From positions 1 through 11,121 of the forward strand of contig JAJDCF010000011.1 in the NCBI GenBank assembly GCA_029260955.1: a DNA stretch of 11,121 bases, given 5' to 3'. A model generated the notes under the pieces. The model worked only from the letters and a program-made list of their open reading frames with translations, ran no database searches and was not told the DNA's origin. Source of the DNA: Patescibacteria group bacterium (GTDB lineage Bacteria > Patescibacteriota > Gracilibacteria > UM-FILTER-43-11). This document shows, one piece after another, positions 6,903 to 11,121 of this stretch. A program made the translations under genes and the position numbers. Numbering within the stretch: the first letter of the stretch is position 1; each line of letters opens with the position of its first letter.

Positions 6903-6999
6903 CAATATTGCCCTTTTGGGCTACCCCGCCATGGCTCTTTTGAGCAATATTAGCTGGCTAATAGCCAAATAATATCTCACTAATAGTGGGCTAATATTG
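6903..6999. repeat. Cluster of short palindromes between convergent genes
   Basis: Perfect small inverted repeats follow one another: CAATATTG (6903-6910), GCCC-TTTT-GGGC (6910-6921), GCCATGGC (6928-6935), GCTC-TTTT-GAGC (6934-6945), ATTAGC-TG-GCTAAT (6949-6962), TGGCT-AAT-AGCCA (6955-6967) and CACTA-A-TAGTG (6978-6988). A 10-bp inverted pair encloses the right half: CAATATTAGC (6945-6954) and GCTAATATTG (6990-6999). The stretch 6747-7031 contains no credible gene. It may supply bidirectional termination, protein-binding sites or a recombination site; the sequence alone does not decide. Confidence 0.5.
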
Positions 7000-7031
7000 G
7001 GTTTATTCGATATAGTCGCTCCTTCGGTGCT

Positions 7032-7952
7032 TCATCTATGAAACTTCTCATGAATTTCTCGCAGTTTCTTGTTCGTCAAATGTGTATAAATTTGAGTTGT
7101 CGTAATGCTCGCATGGCCCAGCATATCTTGCACGGACCTAATATCAGCACCGTTTACTAAAAGCTCTGTTGCAAACGAATGACGTAAAACATGTGGTGTT
7201 ACTTTTTTTACAAGACCAGCTGTGTAAGCCGTTCGACGAACCATTTCCTGAATTGTATAAGGGGTCAATCGACGGTGTTCACCCCTCATTTCAATCGCGC
7301 CATCTTTCTTTTTACGTGCTCGTCTGTGGTTCAAAAATAGCGGCTCATAACCATCATCACGCATTTCCAAATATTCAATTATCCAATCTCTTGCCCGCAC
7401 TGACAAAAAGACAATTCTCATCTTTTGACCTTTTCCCCGAACTTGGAATTCCCCTCGTTCCAAATTTATTTGATCGCAATTCAGGCTGACTAATTCACCA
7501 ATACGCAAACCGGTAGAATACAAAAATTCCATAATCGCCCGATTTCGCAGGCCTACAATCGTACTCGTATCCACGGCTTCAAAAAGCCGTTCCAGCTCAT
7601 CACGAGTCAAATATTCCACAGTCCGATCCGGTATCTTACTAAGCTCAATTTTTTCCGGCTCCAGCGTCTTCCAATCTTGCTTAGTGCAGTATTTCAAAAA
7701 TGCTCGCAGCGCTATTACATGGTAATTCTGAGTCTTAATCGAGAGCGGTTCATGTAGCCTAAACTCAAAACGATTCAAAAACAGACGATATCTTTTAACA
7801 AGGCTTAGGTTGATTTTTTCGAGCTCTACATCTTTCGCAAACTTCAAAAACCGCCCCAAATAATGCTGATAATTCACCAGCGTTCGTTTAGATTGATTTT
7901 TTTCAATCTCACAATACTCCAAAAATTGCCTGATAGCCTCGGATAATTTCAT
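7032..7952 (-). CDS. Tyrosine site-specific recombinase of the XerC/XerD type
   Basis: A 306-residue lambda-integrase-family recombinase of normal Xer length. The N-terminal SAM-like core-binding domain (about 1-105, LSEAIRQFLEYCEIEKNQS) precedes the catalytic domain, in which all six active residues are visible: Arg150 (STGLRIGEL), Lys174 (RGKGQK), His254 and Arg257 (HVLRHSFA), His280 (LGHASITTT) and nucleophile Tyr289 (IYTHL). The most likely role is resolution of chromosome dimers at a dif site, and as the only Xer gene here it could act alone. A mobile-element integrase is possible but less likely, given the compact Xer length and housekeeping context. A basic insert, RRARKKKDGA (210-219), lengthens the segment before box II relative to E. 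coli XerD. The ATG at 7952 has no Shine-Dalgarno but a promoter at 7975-8003. I saw no convincing dif site in the window. Confidence 0.92.
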   Translation of the reverse strand: MKLSEAIRQFLEYCEIEKNQSKRTLVNYQHYLGRFLKFAKDVELEKINLSLVKRYRLFLNRFEFRLHEPLSIKTQNYHVIALRAFLKYCTKQDWKTLEPEKIELSKIPDRTVEYLTRDELERLFEAVDTSTIVGLRNRAIMEFLYSTGLRIGELVSLNCDQINLERGEFQVRGKGQKMRIVFLSVRARDWIIEYLEMRDDGYEPLFLNHRRARKKKDGAIEMRGEHRRLTPYTIQEMVRRTAYTAGLVKKVTPHVLRHSFATELLVNGADIRSVQDMLGHASITTTQIYTHLTNKKLREIHEKFHR

Positions 7953-7974
7953 TTTTATTTCTTATTCTAAAAAT

Positions 7975-8003
7975 ATTGTACGGGATACACCCCTTGGCGT
8001 AAA
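7975..8003 (-). promoter_or_regulatory. Promoter for the Xer-type recombinase gene
   Basis: On the minus strand, TTTACG (8003-7998), a 17-bp spacer and TACAAT (7980-7975, five of six consensus bases). The predicted start near 7968 leaves a leader of about 15 nt. It lies in the 73-bp gap behind smr1, so the recombinase can be expressed independently. Confidence 0.5.
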
Positions 8004-8025
8004 TAGTCGAAAAGTATGCACTGAT

Positions 8026-8454
8026 TTACACCGGAATATTATTTTTGTGCCTTCCAAGATAAACTATGTAAGATCCATATTTAGAGGATTCTTCCAACAA
8101 GTAACCACACACTTCACGCATTTTCATTAATTCTTCTAACTGGTCTTTAGTGGCCTCTCTTAAAATTGCCTTACCGTTTTTTGAATTTGAGCCTCTACCT
8201 GTAATAATGCGAACGCTTTTTAGGCATTTATCAATTGATTGGTGGATGAAGGAAGCCACTCTAGTCATTGCCTCATGGCGGTCGCAGTAGTGTAAATCAA
8301 GCTCACTTTGTGCTTTACGAGGATACCCACGTAATCTTTTGTTGGCTCTCTTTCGGCACCTATTAACGTACGCTCTTTTATTAGCGAGTGATTCACTTTC
8401 ACCATTACGTCGATTGTGCTCCTTATTTCTACGTCGGCGCGACTTGTTTGCCAT
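8026..8454 (-). CDS. Smr-domain protein with arginine-rich N-terminus (smr1)
   Basis: 142 residues. The Smr (MutS2 C-terminal-like) domain spans about 51-136: ELDLHYCDRHEAM (51-63), the basic loop ITGRGSNSKNGKA (84-96) and a closing strand SYIVYLG. Smr domains bind nucleic acids, and some nick DNA or cleave RNA. The usual LDLHG motif reads LDLHY here, so the conserved Gly is missing. The usual H-G-x-G reads TGRG, as in the neighbouring paralogue. Residues 1-48 are extremely basic (SRRRRNKEHNRR... RCRKRANKRLRG) and probably bind nucleic acid or the ribosome. It lies 65 bp behind a second Smr gene, from which it probably arose by duplication, and has its own promoter overlapping that gene's stop. 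Activity as a nuclease is uncertain. Confidence 0.8.
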   Translation of the reverse strand: MANKSRRRRNKEHNRRNGESESLANKRAYVNRCRKRANKRLRGYPRKAQSELDLHYCDRHEAMTRVASFIHQSIDKCLKSVRIITGRGSNSKNGKAILREATKDQLEELMKMREVCGYLLEESSKYGSYIVYLGRHKNNIPV

Positions 8455-8499
8455 AACAACTTTATTTATCCTAAAAAAACTTTATTAAAAAAGGAGAGT

Positions 8500-8528
8500 A
8501 TAATAAAACGTTAAGGTAATTAAGTCAA
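8500..8528 (-). promoter_or_regulatory. Promoter for smr1
   Basis: On the minus strand, TTGACT (8528-8523), a 17-bp spacer and TATTAT (8505-8500). An alternative -10, TATACT (8502-8497), has too long a spacer. The -35 box covers the last sense codon and the edge of the stop codon of smr2. The AT-rich leader of about 40 nt contains AGGAT but no well-placed Shine-Dalgarno. Confidence 0.5.
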
Positions 8529-8921
8529 GTAAACAATAAAAGCACCTCCATCTTTCTGCCTCTTCCAGGTGACAACCTTATTGGTCGATTTCAGTTCACT
8601 GAGCTTTTTTTCCGTTAGCTCTGGCAGCACTGATTTAAAGTGTTTCGAATGTAGTCCCTTGCCGGTAATAACTCGCACCGTCAAAACTCGATGAGCTATA
8701 CAGCGATTAATGAAATTTTCCAGCTCAAACATTGCTTCTCTTCCGGTATTTCCATGCAAATCCAGTTCACGTTGAGGGCTTGGATAATCCTTAACCAGTA
8801 CACCGACATCCTCAATAACCTCTTCACCAGCTTCTTTCTCGCGGGCAGCTTTGGCCACATCTGACTCAGAGGCGTAAAGCTCCATCAAGTCATCCTGATT
8901 TTCTTCATCCTCGTAGCTCAT
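8520..8921 (-). CDS. Smr-domain protein with acidic N-terminus (smr2)
   Basis: About 133 residues from the ATG at 8921; a TTG at 8927 would add two residues. Residues 1-45 are strongly acidic (SYEDEENQDDLMELYASESD), followed by a complete Smr domain with the canonical ELDLHGNTGREAM, ITGKGLHSKHFKS and a final strand GAFIVYLT. The Smr fold binds nucleic acids and may have endonuclease activity. The conserved LDLHG motif is intact, unlike in smr1. Its start lies inside the 3' end of rdgB (overlap 8905-8921), so it is probably co-transcribed and translationally coupled with rdgB. It has no MutS2 part, so it is a stand-alone Smr protein. The substrate is unknown. Confidence 0.82.
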   Translation of the reverse strand: MSYEDEENQDDLMELYASESDVAKAAREKEAGEEVIEDVGVLVKDYPSPQRELDLHGNTGREAMFELENFINRCIAHRVLTVRVITGKGLHSKHFKSVLPELTEKKLSELKSTNKVVTWKRQKDGGAFIVYLT

Positions 8922-9519
8922 CCACAAAGTGTTTTAGTAAATAGCGGTGACACTTTTTAATGGCTACACCACGGTGCGAAATCTCATTTTTCTCCAACTT
9001 GCTCATGGCTGAATAGACCTTATCTTTCCCCTCCGGCAAAAATACGGACGAAAGGGGAATGCCATGTTCAATTTTCGTCTTTGGACTGTCCAGAATCTGT
9101 CCAACACATTCTCCCTGAAAAGTAATGGTTTCCGCACCAGGATGCGCAAAAGCGATGCAAGCCACAAATTCTGCACGGCGGTTTTCTTCTGTCTTCATCC
9201 TGTCCAAAAAGTGTGCCAGCCACTCCTCGTCCGTAGCATTCGCACCAGCACCCCAACGTCGGGTTTTCACGCCCAATTCGCCGTTCAGAGCGTCCACATG
9301 AATTCCCGAATCATCGGCAATCGCGGGTAGACCCGTTAGTCGACTGAAAAACTCTGCTTTCAAAATAGCATTCGCCTCAAAGCTCTCGCCATTCTCTTCC
9401 ACATCCTCCTCAATCTTCTCATCATTCAGCGATACAAACTTAAATGGCAGGTCCTCAAGAACCTCCATAAGCTCTTTGTACTTCCCAAAATTATGAGTGG
9501 CGATCAATATTTTTTGCAT
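8905..9519 (-). CDS. rdgB: XTP/dITP diphosphatase (HAM1/RdgB family), divergent base-recognition loop
   Basis: 204 residues, normal for the family. It hydrolyses non-canonical purine nucleoside triphosphates (XTP, dITP, ITP) to monophosphates, keeping them out of DNA and RNA. Seen: the phosphate-binding start ILIATHNFGKYKE (4-16), EENGESFEANAILKA (41-55), the catalytic ADDSGIHVDALNGE (68-81), and SHRGVA (181-186). The usual FGYDP..F.P segment reads HGIPLSSVFLPEG (152-164), so the conserved Asp and the aromatic are missing and two residues are added. I chose the ATG at 9519 because the family normally starts two or three residues before the first strand and the extended -10 at 9526-9534 would begin transcription about there; the ATG at 9525 adds two residues. 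The 3' end overlaps smr2. The identification is firm; the substrate range may differ. Confidence 0.9.
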   Translation of the reverse strand: MQKILIATHNFGKYKELMEVLEDLPFKFVSLNDEKIEEDVEENGESFEANAILKAEFFSRLTGLPAIADDSGIHVDALNGELGVKTRRWGAGANATDEEWLAHFLDRMKTEENRRAEFVACIAFAHPGAETITFQGECVGQILDSPKTKIEHGIPLSSVFLPEGKDKVYSAMSKLEKNEISHRGVAIKKCHRYLLKHFVDELRG

Positions 9520-9525
9520 GCACAT

Positions 9526-9534
9526 ATTTTAGCA
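9526..9534 (-). promoter_or_regulatory. Extended -10 promoter for rdgB, probably leaderless
   Basis: The minus strand reads TGCTAAAAT (9534-9526), an extended -10 element (TGn plus TAAAAT). The matching -35 position is GC-rich and not consensus. A start about seven bases downstream falls at or next to the ATG at 9519, predicting an almost leaderless mRNA. No Shine-Dalgarno is present. Confidence 0.4.
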
Positions 9535-9540
9535 TAAGTG

Positions 9541-9572
9541 GAAGAACCCGCCGGCGTTGAGAGCGCGGCGGG
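9541..9572 (-). terminator. GC-rich hairpin behind the exported-protein gene
   Basis: CCCGCCG (9547-9553) and CGGCGGG (9566-9572) form a perfect 7-bp stem, extendable by two pairs with a bulge. On the minus strand it is followed by TTCTTCC, a weak U-tract. It lies about 30 bp beyond the stop of the gene at 9603-10064 and just before the rdgB promoter. Its form resembles the hairpin at 6760-6787. Confidence 0.5.
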
Positions 9573-9602
9573 CCTCCGTGGTTGGGGTGATCGTTGTGGG
9601 GG

Positions 9603-10064
9603 CTAGCCCCTGTCCTCGTCCTGGTGCGCGAAGGCGTTTGCCATGCGCATGGCCTTCATGATGAAGATGAAGATCGCCATCAAGATGCCGCCGAGCGTGA
9701 TGCCCAGCATGCCGATGAAACGCCAGAGGCGATCGTTGCCACGCTCCATTTGCCTCTGCAGGTCCCTCGTTCGCTCCTGTAGGCCCATGCGGTAGGCAGC
9801 CTCCTCCTTGGCTTTCAGAAGCTCATCCCAAGAGGGTGTGGACCTATCGTCCTTGCGCGACGACCTGAACTTGAGCCACCGAAGCTCCATCGGCCGTTGC
9901 GAAAGAGTCTCGTCGATCATGTCCAGCAACTGCGCGCGCGTCACTGCGGGCGAAGGTTTCATCTGGCTTTTCAGAGACCCGCCACCGCCAGCGATCTTGG
10001 CACTGGCTGACGCCGTGACCAAAGAAAGAACGATAGTAAGTGCGAGAATGAGTGCTTGCTTCAA
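9603..10064 (-). CDS. Small exported, membrane-anchored protein of unknown function (153 aa)
   Basis: I do not recognise a family. A TTG start at 10064 is preferred because GGAGG (10077-10073) sits eight bases upstream and the product then begins with a classic signal peptide: MKQALILALTIVLSLVTASA, continuing Ser-Ala, with signal peptidase cleavage likely after Ala22. A TTG at 10079 lies upstream of and would overlap the ribosome-binding site. The mature part has a Gly-rich patch (KIAGGGGS), a charged, helical, possibly coiled-coil region (about 40-112) and a membrane helix (about 113-136, LWRFIGMLGITLGGILMAIF), ending in a charged tail. The topology is therefore an extracytoplasmic domain tethered near its C-terminus. 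The gene is clearly more GC-rich than rdgB or aroB, has its own promoter and follows a structured leader (10087-10177). Confidence 0.72.
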   Translation of the reverse strand: MKQALILALTIVLSLVTASASAKIAGGGGSLKSQMKPSPAVTRAQLLDMIDETLSQRPMELRWLKFRSSRKDDRSTPSWDELLKAKEEAAYRMGLQERTRDLQRQMERGNDRLWRFIGMLGITLGGILMAIFIFIMKAMRMANAFAHQDEDRG

Positions 10065-10072
10065 TTGAGCTT

Positions 10073-10077
10073 CCTCC
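10073..10077 (-). promoter_or_regulatory. Shine-Dalgarno that fixes the TTG start at 10064
   Basis: The minus strand reads GGAGG (10077-10073), with eight bases before the TTG at 10064. It is one of only two consensus ribosome-binding sites in the window; the other is GGAGG at 6551-6555. It overlaps the alternative TTG at 10079, making that start unlikely. Confidence 0.7.
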
Positions 10078-10086
10078 AAACTAGGT

Positions 10087-10177
10087 GTTCACGAAAAGAT
10101 CACTTATGCAGCACACGCCACACAAGTCAATTCGCTTGAGTGGCAGCAAGGTGCTGACCACGTACCTTTTTGTGAAC
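10087..10177 (-). ncRNA. Structured 5' leader (nested stem-loop), candidate cis-regulatory RNA
   Basis: Four concentric inverted repeats nest around one 8-nt loop: 10166-10177 with 10087-10098 (11 of 12 positions pair), 10151-10156 with 10109-10114 (6 bp), 10140-10144 with 10117-10121 (5 bp) and 10135-10138 with 10123-10126 (4 bp). Asymmetric internal loops separate them. Transcribed on the minus strand, this 91-nt hairpin ends nine bases before the Shine-Dalgarno of the exported-protein gene and begins about 18 nt after the predicted start. The position suggests control of translation or mRNA stability. It matches no riboswitch class I recognise. A plus-strand small RNA is possible but less supported, since TATAAT (10180-10185) points outward. 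Confidence 0.5.
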
Positions 10178-10201
10178 GCTATAATGCTAAAGATCGCAGA
10201 T

Positions 10202-10230
10202 ATTTTGACACAATATGGCAAAAGTGTCAA
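10202..10230 (-). promoter_or_regulatory. Promoter with overlapping inverted repeat upstream of the exported-protein gene
   Basis: On the minus strand, a perfect -35 TTGACA (10230-10225), a 17-bp spacer and a moderate -10 CAAAAT (10207-10202). A perfect 7-bp inverted repeat, TTGACAC (10205-10211) and GTGTCAA (10224-10230), covers both boxes, so it could be an operator for a dimeric regulator. It lies 11 bp beyond the aroB stop. No U-tract follows the repeat, arguing against a terminator. A second, weaker promoter-like pair (TTGACT, 16 bp, CATAAG) lies near 10104-10131. Confidence 0.45.
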
Positions 10231-10240
10231 TACAATCCGT

Positions 10241-11121
10241 TTACTTCAGTAATTTAATCAATTTTTCCGGCGTTAGCTCAACAATTTCATGTTTTCCCAG
10301 CCCCTTTGAAATAATAAAGTCGACCTTTTCACCATGCATCTTCTTATCTTTATGAATGAGTTCAACCATATCTTTTGCCTTAATGTTCTTAGGTAGCTCA
10401 GTGGGCAGGTCGTATTTGTTCAGCATTACTTCAATACGATCACCTTGTGCTTTGGTTTGCTTACCAAGTTTTTGAGCTATCTTATTGGCGAGCACCATTC
10501 CAATACTAATGGCTTCCCCATGGGTCAATTTGTACTTCGACAAGTATTCAATGGCGTGCCCAAAAGTATGGCCAAAGTTCAGAACTTTTCGAACGCCGCC
10601 CTCCTTCAAATCCTTATTACAAACAGTCGCTTTGGTGCGCAGGCCTTTTTCTAAAATCTTGATAAAATCGACCTTCTTGTTCATCAAAACCTTCTCAAGG
10701 CTCGCATCCAAAACAGCCGCATACTTGATAACTTCAGCAACCCCAGTCTTCATTTCACGTTCAGGCAAGGTCTTCAAGAAGTCCAGATCAATCAAAATAA
10801 CCTCAGCAGGGTAAAAAGTGCCGATAATATTCTTGGCACCCAGATTTACACCTGTTTTACCACCCACAGAAGCATCAATCATACCCAACAGAGTCGTTGG
10901 CATAGCAACGTAAGGAATGCCTCTCATATAAATTGAGGCCACAAAACCAGCTAAGTCCGTAATCATGCCACCGCCCAGCCCAATAATCACTGAATTGCGT
11001 GCAAAACCGGCCTCCAATAAGTCTTCACAAAGGGTCTCAGCAACCTTCATGGTCTTCGATTTCTCGCCTGGTTCTACCGCAATAATCATGGCATCAGGTA
11101 GGCATTTTTTGATGCGATCAT
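10241..11121 (-). CDS. aroB: 3-Dehydroquinate synthase, 5' truncated by window
   Basis: The second step of the shikimate pathway: NAD- and metal-dependent cyclisation of DAHP to 3-dehydroquinate in the cytosol. The frame stays open to the window edge, so the Met at 11089 is internal and roughly the first 60 residues are missing. Counting from that Met, the hallmark segments are VEPGEKSKTM (5-14), the NAD-binding GLGGGMITDLAGFVAS (37-52), RGIPYVAMPTTLL (56-68), DASVGGKTGVNLGAKNIIG (72-90), and the metal ligands Glu119 (GVAEVIKYA), a His of FGHTFGHAIE (172-181) and His190 (THGEA). The C-terminus is complete (stop at 10241). No other aromatic-pathway gene is visible, and the next gene downstream has its own promoter and a different composition, so they need not form an operon. 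Confidence 0.96.
   Translation of the reverse strand, partial: DRIKKCLPDAMIIAVEPGEKSKTMKVAETLCEDLLEAGFARNSVIIGLGGGMITDLAGFVASIYMRGIPYVAMPTTLLGMIDASVGGKTGVNLGAKNIIGTFYPAEVILIDLDFLKTLPEREMKTGVAEVIKYAAVLDASLEKVLMNKKVDFIKILEKGLRTKATVCNKDLKEGGVRKVLNFGHTFGHAIEYLSKYKLTHGEAISIGMVLANKIAQKLGKQTKAQGDRIEVMLNKYDLPTELPKNIKAKDMVELIHKDKKMHGEKVDFIISKGLGKHEIVELTPEKLIKLLK

Noticed and set aside
6855..6999. CRISPR array or insertion-sequence ends in the repeat-rich gap
   Set aside because: The repeats are 11 bp with no spacers, the palindromes are short and dissimilar, and no transposase or cas gene is present.
9594..10068. Plus-strand open frames opposite the exported-protein gene
   Set aside because: The translations are unprotein-like, whereas the minus-strand frame has a signal peptide, a membrane helix, a Shine-Dalgarno and a terminator-like hairpin.
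10178..10190. Perfect TATAAT on the plus strand at 10180-10185
   Set aside because: No -35 at a suitable distance and no plus-strand gene downstream, since aroB lies antisense. A small RNA cannot be excluded but is unsupported.
10205..10230. TTGACAC/GTGTCAA stem as the aroB terminator
   Set aside because: It lies just behind the aroB stop, but the stem is AT-balanced with a 12-nt loop and no U-tract follows. The promoter/operator reading fits better.
1..11121. Alternative genetic code with UGA as Gly or Trp, as in some CPR lineages
   Set aside because: TGA ends the recombinase and rdgB at normal family lengths, and no in-frame TGA interrupts dnaE or aroB; Trp and Gly use ordinary codons.

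Overview
The window looks like a chromosomal segment of an uncultured bacterium that uses the standard bacterial code: TGA stops close the Xer-type recombinase and the XTP diphosphatase at normal family lengths. Small genes, very short intergenic gaps, weak or absent Shine-Dalgarno sequences in front of most genes, two adjacent small Smr-domain genes and a single DnaE-type polymerase would fit a Patescibacteria/CPR lineage. This lineage call is a low-confidence inference. No rRNA, tRNA, CRISPR array or recognisable insertion sequence is visible.

Layout. (1) Positions 1-608 hold the 3' part of a CCA-adding tRNA nucleotidyltransferase/poly(A) polymerase-family gene (HD domain). (2) Positions 638-2421 hold an AT-rich gene with its own sigma70-like promoter. 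It encodes an unrecognised 572-residue protein with three SH3-like repeats and a transglutaminase-like Cys-His-Asp domain. A 30-bp imperfect direct repeat of the cca-family 3' end (579-608) lies just after it (2428-2457), so it looks like an insertion into the tail of the tRNA gene. (3) A small acidic hypothetical gene (minus) and dnaE (plus) diverge from a 74-bp intergenic region. (4) A strong promoter inside the end of dnaE drives a 61-residue two-helix membrane protein, followed by a GC-rich hairpin and about 240 bp packed with 11-bp tandem repeats and short palindromes. (5) From 7032 to 11121 all genes are on the minus strand: in transcription order aroB (5' partial), a secreted or anchored small protein with a structured leader, rdgB, smr2, smr1 and a XerC/D-like recombinase.

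How the genes fit together. dnaE (replication), the Xer-type recombinase (chromosome dimer resolution or site-specific recombination), rdgB (nucleotide-pool sanitation), the Smr proteins (nucleic-acid binding or nuclease) and the tRNA CCA enzyme are information-processing genes. aroB belongs to the shikimate pathway. rdgB and smr2 overlap and are probably co-transcribed. smr1 and the recombinase each have their own promoter.

Most unusual points: the insertion scar around the transglutaminase-like gene; the nested stem-loop leader at 10087-10177; the repeat and palindrome platform at 6855-7000; and two small GC-rich membrane or export genes that, unlike their neighbours, have textbook GGAGG ribosome-binding sites.
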